From: Candidatus Acetothermia bacterium
Lineage (GTDB): Bacteria; Bipolaricaulota; Bipolaricaulia; RBG-16-55-9
Length of the DNA: 48,451 nt
NCBI GenBank assembly: GCA_016201405.1
Contig: JACQCZ010000006.1
Location: 1 to 48,451 of the forward strand
Reading direction: 5' to 3'
Part shown: piece after piece, positions 41,985 to 48,451 of the stretch
Layout: every line of letters begins with the position of its first letter
Numbering within the stretch: position 1 is the stretch's first letter
The notes under the pieces: generated by a model
Told to the model about the DNA's origin: nothing
Seen by the model: only the letters and a program-made list of their open reading frames with translations
Database searches by the model: none
Program-made: the position numbers and the translations under genes

Positions 41985-42016
41985 GACAGGCGATGTTGAA
42001 ATTGAAAGGAGCAGCT

Positions 42017-43279
42017 TTGACTACGAATCACGACGTCAAAGACATGTCGCTGGCGGGAAAGGGGAAGCTCCGCATCGAGTGGGCCGAGCAGAATATGCCG
42101 GTGCTTCGCAGAATTCGGGCGCGCTTCGAGAAGGAGAGGCCACTCAAGGGGCTTCATCTAGGAACCTGTCTTCACGTCACCACAGAGACAGCCAACCTCA
42201 TGTGGACCTTGCAAGCCGGCGGAGCCGATGTCTCACTCTGCGCCTCAAACCCGCTCTCCACGCAAGACGACGTGGCTGCTTCGCTGGTGAAAGACTTTGG
42301 GGTGGCGACATTTGCCATTAAGGGTGAAGATCACAAGACATACTACAACCACATCAACGCCATTCTTGATTTCAAGCCGCAGATCACCATGGACGATGGT
42401 GCTGATCTGTTATCAGAGCTGCACAAGAGCCGCCCCAAGCAGATTCCGGGCATGATGGGCTCCAACGAGGAGACGACGACGGGCATCATCCGGCTGCGCG
42501 CCATGGAGCGGGATGGCGCATTAAAGCTCCCGGTGATCGCCGTGAATGACAGCTATACCAAGCACCTCTTTGATAACCGCTATGGCACTGGCCAGTCCAC
42601 TCTGGATGGGATTATTCGGGCCACAAATGTGCTGCTCGCGGGAAAGAATTTTGTCATTGCCGGTTATGGCTGGTGTGGGCGAGGGCTGGCCAGCCGCGCA
42701 CGCGGCATGGGTGCGCAGGTCATTATCACCGAGATCAATCCGGTGCGGGCGTTAGAGGCAATCATGGATGGCTATCAGGTGATGCCAATCTCTAAAGCTG
42801 CCGGGATCGGCGACATCTTTGTGACAGCCACGGGTGACAAACACGTCATTGACAAAGCTCATTTTGAAGCGATGAAGAGTGGCGCCATGATCGCCAACAC
42901 GGGCCATTTTGATGTCGAGATCAACCTGGTTGCTCTCGAAAAGCTGGCCAAGAGCCGCCGCGTCATTCGGGATTATGTCGAAGAGTACAAGCTGAAAGAT
43001 GGGCGCGCGCTCTATATTCTGGGCGAAGGGCGACTCATCAATCTGGCGGCGGCGGAAGGACATCCAGCACAAGTGATGGATATGTCTTTTGCGAATCAGG
43101 CGCTCGCCGCTGAATATTTGGTCAAAAACCACAAAAAGCTGGAGCCCAAGGTCTACCGGCTGCCCGAAGAGCTCGACACCGAGATCGCTGCAATCAAGCT
43201 GGCCGCGATGGGCACCGATATTGATGTGCTCACGGCCGAGCAGGAGAAGTATTTGGCCAGCTGGGAGGAAGGAACGTAG
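42017..43279 (+). CDS. ahcY: S-adenosylhomocysteine hydrolase
   Basis: 420 residues from TTG 42017, preferred over ATG 41993 because AAAGGAG lies 6 nt upstream of the TTG and homologs begin close to [19 protein letters not shown]. Conserved blocks: [42 protein letters not shown]-binding [18 protein letters not shown] and the C-terminal substrate-binding [20 protein letters not shown]. It splits SAH reversibly into homocysteine and adenosine, relieving inhibition of methyltransferases. It is the short form without the plant-type insertion. Partner: the kinase gene just upstream. Confidence 0.96.
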   Translation: MTTNHDVKDMSLAGKGKLRIEWAEQNMPVLRRIRARFEKERPLKGLHLGTCLHVTTETANLMWTLQAGGADVSLCASNPLSTQDDVAASLVKDFGVATFAIKGEDHKTYYNHINAILDFKPQITMDDGADLLSELHKSRPKQIPGMMGSNEETTTGIIRLRAMERDGALKLPVIAVNDSYTKHLFDNRYGTGQSTLDGIIRATNVLLAGKNFVIAGYGWCGRGLASRARGMGAQVIITEINPVRALEAIMDGYQVMPISKAAGIGDIFVTATGDKHVIDKAHFEAMKSGAMIANTGHFDVEINLVALEKLAKSRRVIRDYVEEYKLKDGRALYILGEGRLINLAAAEGHPAQVMDMSFANQALAAEYLVKNHKKLEPKVYRLPEELDTEIAAIKLAAMGTDIDVLTAEQEKYLASWEEGT

Positions 43280-43285
43280 ACCCGG

Positions 43286-43699
43286 TTGCAGATTGATGAG
43301 ATCTTAGAGCGAATGGAGTCTGAAGCGCCTGAGCATCTGAGGTTGAATTTGCTCAAGGCGCTTCGTCTCTCTCTAAATGTTCATCATTCGAAAGAGCCCG
43401 CCAGCGCATCCCAAATAGCCGATCAGACGGAAGTGCTTTTTGAGGCGCTCCTCTACTTTGAGATTCTTCTTTCCAAAAAGAGTGCGGCTGAGTTCTTATT
43501 TTCGCTCGGGTACGCGCAAAGTCCGTCTCTGATTGAGAAGCAGCTTCTCAAGGAGGGACGATATCGTGAGCGCTTTCAGCGTGGCATCACGCTTCACAAA
43601 AACAAAAATATCTATACGTACGCAGAACTGATTGCGCTGATTGAACGCCCTCTCATCCAAGAGAAGTTTGAGAAGCGAATCCACGAATCCAAAATCTGA
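43286..43699 (+). CDS. Hypothetical cytoplasmic protein
   Basis: 137 residues if started at TTG 43286, 128 if at ATG 43313. Mostly helical and charged, no membrane segment, no motif I recognise. Begins 6 nt after the ahcY stop on the same strand, so probably cotranscribed with it. The C-terminal part (YTYAELIALIERPLIQEKFEKRI) looks like a helical hairpin. No function suggested. Confidence 0.6.
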   Translation: MQIDEILERMESEAPEHLRLNLLKALRLSLNVHHSKEPASASQIADQTEVLFEALLYFEILLSKKSAAEFLFSLGYAQSPSLIEKQLLKEGRYRERFQRGITLHKNKNIYTYAELIALIERPLIQEKFEKRIHESKI

Positions 43700-43750
43700 T
43701 CCAGATTCGCCATTCTCAGATCATGACATTAATCATACCAAATGCTATTA

Positions 43751-43784
43751 ATATCTTGTTAGATATAAAAGATCATTTTAGTCT
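43751..43784 (+). promoter_or_regulatory. nirK promoter with palindromic operator candidate
   Basis: ATATCT-TGTT-AGATAT (43751-43766) is a perfect inverted repeat overlapping a TTGTTA -35 (43756-43761); 17 nt on is TAGTCT (43779-43784). An Rrf2 regulator binding site is plausible because the rrf2 gene follows nirK. The sequence is not the classical NsrR consensus. Confidence 0.5.
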
Positions 43785-43807
43785 TTTGAGGATAAAAGAA
43801 GAAAGGG

Positions 43808-45307
43808 ATGAAATCAATAATGAGAACTTCACGGATCACAAAGCTGGCCGTCATCGCTGTGCTAGGGCTCTTTCTTGCGGTAAGCACTGGAGCTTTGGGC
43901 AATATTATTGGAAAACAAGGTCAGCCCTCTATGTCGCAAATGATGGGCTCAGCCATGCATTCCGGAGCGCGCCTGCCTGTTGATTTCCACTCAGATGATG
44001 CATCAATGAATGCACCTGCCTCGCAGAACTCCAAGCAGGAGTACACGGCGGATGTCACGTTCACACTCCGCACCAATATTGCCGATGGGAAGCTCGTCTT
44101 CGTGGGAGTCGGAGGGTCGATTGATGGGGTCGTCAACCCGACCCTGAATGTCGCGCAGAACGCCTTGGTGCAGGTGACACTCACCGATGGAGATGGCTCC
44201 ACCCATGATCTCACGATTCCAGATTTCAATGTCGCCTCGGACCGCATCACAGGCAAGGACGCCAGCACAGCCATCTCATTCAAAGCGGATAAGACAGGAA
44301 CATTCGTCTACTTCTGCTCTGTGCCCGGCCACAGGGCGGCAGGGATGGAAGGGAAGATCATCGTTGGAGAGGCGTCAACACAAGCTCCGGCCGGCGAGAG
44401 CATCTCACTTGATCCGACGAGTCTGCCCGCGCCCATCGGGAATCGAACTCCACAGATTGTTCGTGTGGATTTGGAGACGACCGAGCGGAATGCACAACTG
44501 GCAGATGGTGCAACGTACACGTTCTGGACCTTCAATGGTAAGATCCCTGGTCCGTTCGTGCGGGTGCGGGTTGGCGATACCGTCGAAGTTCATCTCAAGA
44601 ATGACAGCACCAGCACGATGACCCACTCCGTGGACTTCCATGCAGTCACAGGCCCGGGAGGCGGGGCTCCACTTATGCAGACGCCGCCTGGTGAAGAGAA
44701 AGTCTTCACGTTCAAAGCGCTCAATCCCGGTCTCTTTGTCTACCACTGCGCCACGCCTATGGTCTCGCAGCACATTGCCAACGGCATGTACGGCATGATC
44801 CTGGTGGAGCCGGAAGGCGGTCTGCCGCCCGTGGATAAGGAGTTCTATGTGATGCAGGGCGAGATCTACACTGTCGAGAAGTACGGCCAGCAGGGCCAGC
44901 TCTCATTCAGCGTGGACAAGCTGCTCGCCGAGCAGCCGGAGTACTTCGTCTTCAACGGCGCAGTGGGCGCGCTGACCAAGACCTACCCCCTGCAGGCCAA
45001 TGTTGGCGAAACAGTGCGGATCTTCTTTGGAGTGGGTGGGCCCAACTTCGTCTCTTCGTTCCACGTGATCGGCGAGGTTTTTGACCGGGTCTATGACCAG
45101 GCTTCGCTCACGGGCGCACCCCTCACCAATGTCCAGACGACGCTCGTTCCGCCAGGGGGCGCGACGATCGTGGAATTCAAGCTGGATGTGCCGGGTCGCT
45201 ACATTCTGGTTGACCACGCTCTGGCACGGCTGGAGCAGGGACTGGCTGGGTTTTTGTATGCCACTGGGGAGGCGAACGACCTTTACTACGAAGGTCCGGC
45301 TCACTAG
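43808..45307 (+). CDS. nirK: Copper nitrite reductase with fused N-terminal cupredoxin domain
   Basis: 499 residues (495 from ATG 43820, better spaced from AAAGGG). Signal peptide to about 30. N-terminal cupredoxin (about 75-195) has a full type-1 set: His in STHDLTIP, then Cys, His, Met in CSVPGHRAAGM. Then two NirK domains: HSVDFH (about 272), VYHCATPMVSQHIANGMYGM (about 311-330) for type-1 copper, and SSFHVIG (about 417) contributing to the type-2 site. It reduces nitrite to NO outside the membrane; the extra domain may relay electrons, as in HdNIR-type enzymes. Followed by the rrf2 regulator. Confidence 0.92.
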   Translation: MKSIMRTSRITKLAVIAVLGLFLAVSTGALGNIIGKQGQPSMSQMMGSAMHSGARLPVDFHSDDASMNAPASQNSKQEYTADVTFTLRTNIADGKLVFVGVGGSIDGVVNPTLNVAQNALVQVTLTDGDGSTHDLTIPDFNVASDRITGKDASTAISFKADKTGTFVYFCSVPGHRAAGMEGKIIVGEASTQAPAGESISLDPTSLPAPIGNRTPQIVRVDLETTERNAQLADGATYTFWTFNGKIPGPFVRVRVGDTVEVHLKNDSTSTMTHSVDFHAVTGPGGGAPLMQTPPGEEKVFTFKALNPGLFVYHCATPMVSQHIANGMYGMILVEPEGGLPPVDKEFYVMQGEIYTVEKYGQQGQLSFSVDKLLAEQPEYFVFNGAVGALTKTYPLQANVGETVRIFFGVGGPNFVSSFHVIGEVFDRVYDQASLTGAPLTNVQTTLVPPGGATIVEFKLDVPGRYILVDHALARLEQGLAGFLYATGEANDLYYEGPAH

Positions 45308-45350
45308 AGGCTCTTTTTCGCGGCGCCTCTGCGCTTTGAGTAGAGGTGCC
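45306..45350 (+). promoter_or_regulatory. Two mutually exclusive hairpins between nirK and rrf2
   Basis: Hairpin 1: AGAGGC (45306-45311) with GCCTCT (45325-45330). Hairpin 2: GGCGCCTCT (45322-45330) with AGAGGTGCC (45342-45350), one G-U pair. Both need the same GCCTCT strand, as in an attenuator or RNA switch. The nirK stop codon overlaps the first arm. Confidence 0.4.
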
Positions 45351-45381
45351 GCACATCTCTTTCCACGAACAGGAGCCTGCG

Positions 45382-45813
45382 ATGCGTCTCTCACGGGAGT
45401 CTCAGTACGGGCTGTCTGGGCTGGTCTATTTGGCTCTGAAAGAACCAGGGAAGATCACGCAGGTGGCTGAGATCTCTGAGCAAGCCAGTCTGCCTAAGGC
45501 ATTTTTGGCCAAGATCTTCCGCAAGCTGGCGCTCTACGGAGTCTTGCAATCCTATCGCGGGCGCGATCGCGGCTTCCGCCTCTCCCGCCCTGCCAGTGAG
45601 ATCAAGATCAGAGAGATCATCGAAGCCATTGAGGGGCCGGACTTCTTTCAGCGCTGCATCTTTTGGAGCGGTCAATGCTCCAACCAGAGCCCTTGCATGC
45701 TTCACGGCCTCTGGAAAAGCGTTCGCCCGCAGGTTGCAGAGAGAGTGAGCCTGTTGACTCTGCAAGATGTAGCAGAGAATAGCCCTGTCTTACGTAACGA
45801 AGCACTTATCTGA
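45382..45813 (+). CDS. Rrf2-family transcriptional regulator, NsrR/IscR-like
   Basis: 143 residues from ATG 45382 (AGGAG upstream). Winged helix-turn-helix in the first 70 residues (MRLSRESQYGLSGLVYLA; VAEISEQASLPKAFLAKIF). Three cysteines spaced C-x6-C-x5-C (CIFWSGQCSNQSPC, about 93-106) match the Fe-S cluster ligands of the group, spacing a little longer than in E. coli NsrR/IscR. Likely senses NO or redox state and controls nirK just upstream. Its 3' end overlaps the convergent DinB-like gene by 8 nt. Confidence 0.88.
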   Translation: MRLSRESQYGLSGLVYLALKEPGKITQVAEISEQASLPKAFLAKIFRKLALYGVLQSYRGRDRGFRLSRPASEIKIREIIEAIEGPDFFQRCIFWSGQCSNQSPCMLHGLWKSVRPQVAERVSLLTLQDVAENSPVLRNEALI

Positions 45814-46273
45814 CGACACAGAGCATCGCGCGGATCGCGCCGATGTGATAGGCGGTATGCATCAGAATCGCAATGGCGCCACCGATCTCGTGCTCCCCTT
45901 CCCAGGTATCAAAGCCGTTGATCAGCGCTGAGATGCGTTGATACCCCTCTTTAAGCTGCCCTTTAAGAGCCTTCCATTCTGATGGGGTCACTTTGGTCTT
46001 GAGCCAGGTCGTCTCCCAGTCAATCTTGGCGATGGTCTTCTCTTCAATATAATCGCCTAGAACGTGCAGATAGAATCTGGCATGCTCTGCATGGGCAGCG
46101 ATGCTGGTGCATTTCGGAGAAACTGGTTTGGAAGCCTCCTCGGCACTAATGCTCTCTAATGTCTCCAATAACGACGTCCCTTTATCGAGGTAGATTCCAT
46201 GAACATTTTCGAAGGTCTCCTCGAGTGACTTGAGCACCACCTTCTTCAACTCATCAGCGACTTTTGTGGACAT
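45806..46273 (-). CDS. DinB-like four-helix metal-binding protein
   Basis: 155 residues, mainly helical, with the DinB/YfiT superfamily His pattern: AAHAEHARFYL (about 61-71) and the C-terminal LMHTAYHIGAIRAML (about 137-151). Such proteins bind a divalent metal and include thiol transferases (bacillithiol, mycothiol) and stress proteins; the specific role here is unknown. GGAGGCGAG precedes the ATG. It overlaps the rrf2 end by 8 nt, tail to tail. Confidence 0.78.
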   Translation of the reverse strand: MSTKVADELKKVVLKSLEETFENVHGIYLDKGTSLLETLESISAEEASKPVSPKCTSIAAHAEHARFYLHVLGDYIEEKTIAKIDWETTWLKTKVTPSEWKALKGQLKEGYQRISALINGFDTWEGEHEIGGAIAILMHTAYHIGAIRAMLCVVR

Positions 46274-46350
46274 CTCGCCTCCTTCTATTCAATGTGGCTC
46301 GCGGCGGACTTCATCATAGCAGCTGTAATACTCAAAGTCAATTATGACTG

Positions 46351-46692
46351 TTACAAGAATAAAAGAGATCTAGTACGACAAATAAGCACGCACCAGCGAC
46401 TCCTCATCGAGAAGCTCAGTGCGTTGATCAGGTCAATAGCCAGCCTGCGGCCTTCGGAATGGAGCGACGCGACACGTGCCAGCTTTCCGGTCTCAGAAAT
46501 CGTGGTTCCAATGCGGATTGTCTTGCGCAGCTGTGTGCTGGCGTTGGCCGCTGGTGTGGAGGTATTGGATTCTGTCTGGGTGCCACTCGATTGAGGCTTC
46601 TTGAGCCAGCTATCCCAAGGTTTTGCCCAGATGAGAATGGTGACTACGACGACAACGAGCGCTACCAGTCCTAAGACTGGCCCTCGCTTCAT
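46351..46692 (-). pseudogene. Remnant of a branched-chain amino-acid-type ABC substrate-binding protein fused to a transporter scar
   Basis: The open frame gives 113 residues: N-terminal membrane anchor (VLGLVALVVVVVTILIW), Ser/Thr linker, then TIRIGTTISETGKLARVASL and GRRLAIDLIN, which is how Leu/Ile/Val-type binding proteins begin. The match stops after about 90 residues and unrelated sequence follows. In another frame right after this point the DNA reads ELLDEESLVRAYLSY and stop (TAG 46370-46372), resembling the C-terminus of LivF-type ATPases. The simplest reading is an internal deletion that removed most of a liv operon. A live 113-residue membrane-anchored protein cannot be excluded. 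Confidence 0.5.
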
Positions 46693-46728
46693 GGCCCCCT
46701 TCTCACCAGTTGCGTATGGAGTGTCTCT

Positions 46729-46956
46729 TTACAAAGAAGTGGACAATCGGCGCTTGTCAAACCCGATAATGTATTCTCCATCAATCTCAATTACGGGAAC
46801 GCTCATCTGCCCAGTCTTATCAATCAATTCTTGAGCTTTGTCCAGATTCTCGGAGATGTTGTGTTCGGTATAGTGCACCCCTCGCTCCTGAAAGAATCGT
46901 TTGGCGGAGCTGCACCCGGGACAATTGGCAGAGGTATAAATCGTGACGTGCGCCAT
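46729..46956 (-). CDS. Glutaredoxin-like protein
   Basis: 75 residues, the size of NrdH/glutaredoxin-like small thioredoxin-fold proteins. Redox motif CPGC (residues 13-16, in TSANCPGCSSAKRF) and the cis-Pro segment QMSVPVIEIDGEYIIGFD. It reduces disulfides or serves ribonucleotide reductase; the partner is not visible. GAGGAGG ribosome site. 36 nt upstream of the transporter remnant on the same strand. Confidence 0.9.
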   Translation of the reverse strand: MAHVTIYTSANCPGCSSAKRFFQERGVHYTEHNISENLDKAQELIDKTGQMSVPVIEIDGEYIIGFDKRRLSTSL

Positions 46957-47089
46957 GTATTGTTGCCTCCTCTTGGGAAGAAGTTGTTGATCAACGAAAG
47001 GTGATCTTCTTTTATCATAATAATACGGGTCTCAAAAGTGAAGGGTGCAAAAATAATCGTTGAACAGAGACTTCAATTCCTGCAATGAA

Positions 47090-47118
47090 AAGCTCCCGGT
47101 CAAAATCCCCGAGAGCTT
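47090..47118 (-). terminator. Hairpin, probable terminator of a minus-strand small transcript
   Basis: Reverse strand AAGCTCTCGG...CCGGGAGCTT (9 pairs, one mismatch) followed by TTCATTGC. It lies 155 nt beyond the mini-ORF stop at 47273. Confidence 0.45.
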
Positions 47119-47272
47119 ACTCAATCATCACTTCATGCATTGACTAAGATTGAAGACCAGTTTTCCGCCAATCTGAAGGGCGCTTTCGTCAGAAGCGACG
47201 GCGAATGGGACATTTGTCCTGGCGATAGGCTTGGCGGATGTGTCGTCGCACTCTTACTGACTAGTAGAGAGC

Positions 47273-47383
47273 TTAGACAGCGGGCAGCGCCGAGCGCGGG
47301 TAGAGATCTCCCCGGTTTGGCCAGTGCAAGATTCTCATAAAACGTGAAGAGATTTTGTGAGAGAGCATTATCCAGCGATTCAT
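47273..47383 (-). CDS. Possible 36-residue basic small protein
   Basis: ATG 47383 is preceded by GTAGGAGGTAGACACC, a near-perfect Shine-Dalgarno with 7-nt spacing. The product (MNRWIMLSHKISSRFMRILH then WPNRGDLYPRSALPAV) is basic, with an amphipathic N-terminal half. A small hairpin (TCGAG/CTCGA) lies in the leader at about 47405-47421. No homolog known to me; it could be a chance frame. Confidence 0.25.
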   Translation of the reverse strand: MNRWIMLSHKISSRFMRILHWPNRGDLYPRSALPAV

Positions 47384-47543
47384 GGTGTCTACCTCCTACG
47401 TATCGAGGCACACTCTCGACGAAGAATGTCTACAGACAGAAATAATCATGGAAAGTACAGGTCGATCAAAGAACCCGGGTCTAGTTTGCACGGGAACTTT
47501 GGGAATTTCTGGTCCTGATGGGCGTAATCTGCATCACTGAATC

Positions 47544-48032
47544 TTAGCGAATCTCTTCAAAAGTTCCGGTGGATTTATTCTTTCTCACGTTGTCATAAGC
47601 AAAGTATTTCCCATTCATGGCGATATAGACTCCATGTGGCAGGGTCTGAACAAAAGCGAGTGCTGCACCTAGATTGAACATGCCATCCGAGCTGCCAAAG
47701 ATATAGGGGACCATCGCTCCAGTGAGAACTATTGCTTTGTCATTGATTCGCTCACCCAGATAGCGGGCAGTAACCTCCATAGTGTCAGTTCCATGAGTGA
47801 TCAGAATGCGATCTTCTTGGCTTGCCTTGCAATGTTCATAAATAGTCTCACGATCATCATCGGTCAGATCCAGACTGTCAACTAACATAATAGTTCTGGC
47901 TTTGACCTCGAGCATGGAGCGCCCGCGCCTTAGCATCTCAGGGAGGTGGGTATCATTAAAAAGCAGGCTTCCATCGAGCTCATTGTACTCCTTGTCGAAG
48001 GTTCCACCCGTGATCAGGATGCGAATTGCCAC
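47544..48032 (-). CDS. One-domain (short) asparaginase-like protein
   Basis: 162 residues covering only the N-terminal domain of type I/II asparaginases (normal about 330). Both catalytic Thr regions are present: ILITGGTFDK (Thr8 region) and ITHGTDTMEVTARYL, followed by AIVLTGAMVPY. The frame ends cleanly after KNKSTGTFEEIR and no second domain follows, so this looks like a genuine short family and not a frameshift. The start is GTG 48032; GAGGAG lies 13 nt upstream. Amide hydrolysis of asparagine or another small amide is likely; substrate unknown. Confidence 0.82.
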   Translation of the reverse strand: MAIRILITGGTFDKEYNELDGSLLFNDTHLPEMLRRGRSMLEVKARTIMLVDSLDLTDDDRETIYEHCKASQEDRILITHGTDTMEVTARYLGERINDKAIVLTGAMVPYIFGSSDGMFNLGAALAFVQTLPHGVYIAMNGKYFAYDNVRKNKSTGTFEEIR

Positions 48033-48180
48033 TTTATCTCATGCTCCTCTTTTGGGCGCATGCCAGCCCAAAACCAAGCCTTGTCTATATAGAAAAAAAA
48101 CAACTCAATAGTAAGAGTAAATGCTCTCAATTTTAAGTGTAGCAGATTCAACTCCATGAAAAGAATGAGCCTCAAAAGAC

Positions 48181-48210
48181 TTGACTCCGACCCCTATTTA
48201 GGTCTAAGAT
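48181..48210 (+). promoter_or_regulatory. Promoter of secreted paralog C
   Basis: TTGACT (48181-48186), 18-nt spacer, TAAGAT (48205-48210). Resembles the A and B promoters. The spacer holds the inverted repeat CCTA-tt-TAGG (48193-48202). Confidence 0.65.
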
Positions 48211-48311
48211 GTACCCTAACTAGGGAGTTAGGTATAAGAAAAGCAAAATCACAGGGATTTGTGCTGTTCAAGTCATTTTTCACATGCACATTTAAGACAA
48301 GGAGGTTTTTC
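48211..48311 (+). promoter_or_regulatory. 5' leader of secreted paralog C
   Basis: Contains hairpin CCTAAC-TAGGGA-GTTAGG (48215-48232), then AAATC-ACAGG-GATTT (48246-48260; centre 59 nt before the ATG), then AAGGAGG before ATG 48312. The AAAUC/GAUUU stem is in the same place as the hairpin in leaders A and B (52 and 54 nt). Confidence 0.5.
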
Positions 48312-48451
48312 ATGTCTAGCAAGTTCAAGTTCCTCAGCATTGTGGCGGTGGCTTTGCTGGCTACAGGAATTGCAGCATCGACCGCCTTTGCAGACGTAAC
48401 AGGGACGTTTGGGTTGCATATTTCGATCCATCCACAGACTACTGCGACTGA
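48312..48451 (+). CDS. Secreted paralog C (N-terminus; runs off window)
   Basis: 46 residues visible before the window ends. Signal peptide MSSKFKFLSIVAVALLATGI..., cut before DVTGTFG; mature start DVTGTFGLHISIHPQTTATE matches paralog B (DVTGSFVTHISIHPQSTATE) closely. At DNA level it is less like A and B than they are like each other. AAGGAGG ribosome site. Third member of the family described at 10320 and 11897, here on the plus strand about 35 kb away. Confidence 0.75.
   Translation, partial: MSSKFKFLSIVAVALLATGIAASTAFADVTGTFGLHISIHPQTTAT

Larger units (their letters stand above)
46957..47543. other. Gene-poor 587-nt gap with a possible small transcript
   Basis: No convincing protein gene longer than 50 residues. 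Two open frames of 66 and 92 codons overlap here on opposite strands, but neither has a familiar composition. The stretch does hold a minus-strand mini-ORF with an excellent ribosome site (47273-47383) and a hairpin (47090-47118) that could end its transcript. Confidence 0.6.

Noticed and set aside
46292-46594. 100-codon plus-strand frame opposite the transporter remnant
   Set aside because: No ribosome site or familiar motif; the opposite strand shows recognisable binding-protein sequence.

Overview
The window looks like chromosomal DNA of an uncultivated, probably diderm and possibly thermophilic bacterium. Core genes are bacterial: rpsO-pnp, lexA-recA, uvrC, cysS and a one-piece tmRNA. They sit with an archaeal/thermophile-style NurA-HerA-Rad50-Mre11 set. 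Several secreted proteins end in alternating hydrophobic residues and a terminal Phe, as outer-membrane barrels do. Many start codons lie 6-9 nt after a TAnnnT box, so leaderless mRNAs seem common. The mix would fit a deep lineage such as Bipolaricaulota/Acetothermia or a relative, but I cannot assign it from sequence alone.

Layout. 1-196: end of an IS256-like element. 0.3-3.4 kb: barrel-like secreted protein and an ABC-2 exporter. 3.4-4.1 kb: DUF190 and CrcB/Fluc. 4.2-8.2 kb: overlapping operon for biotin carboxylase, biotin carrier, methylmalonyl-CoA mutase large subunit and epimerase. 8.2-10.2 kb: cysS and a COG2426 membrane protein. 10.3-13.1 kb: two paralogous secreted proteins (A, B); a third (C) starts at 48312. 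All three have a strong promoter and a 95-145 nt leader with a small AAAUC/GAUUU hairpin. 13.4-15.2 kb: lexA (operator in the promoter spacer) and recA. 15.4-20.5 kb: uvrC, an S9 peptidase and a YghO-like acetyltransferase on the minus strand. 20.5-22.4 kb: tmRNA with nfeD starting 4 nt after its CCA end. 22.4-29.7 kb: minus-strand cluster rad50-nurA-herA, a membrane-anchored unknown and an A+T-rich HEPN-like gene. 29.8-34.3 kb: lipoprotein and two large extracellular proteins sharing an EF-hand/DAW module and a C-terminal tail. 34.4-40.8 kb: mre11, M16 peptidase, pnp, rpsO and an SAH/MTA deaminase. 40.9-43.3 kb: PfkB (probable adenosine) kinase and SAH hydrolase. 43.3-45.8 kb: copper nitrite reductase with an extra N-terminal cupredoxin and a three-Cys Rrf2 regulator. 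45.8-48.0 kb: DinB-like protein, remnant of a branched-chain amino-acid transporter, glutaredoxin, one-domain asparaginase.

How the genes work together. The 4-8 kb operon encodes part of propionyl-CoA/methylmalonyl-CoA/succinyl-CoA interconversion. The 39-43 kb genes handle S-adenosylhomocysteine by two routes, hydrolysis plus adenosine salvage, or deamination. lexA-recA-uvrC and Rad50/Mre11/HerA/NurA make the window rich in DNA repair. nirK and the Fe-S-type Rrf2 gene suggest a nitrosative-stress or denitrification switch. Short dRS3-like palindromes (ATTCCC-N8-GGGAAT and variants) are scattered between genes, mostly around the repair genes and the tmRNA.
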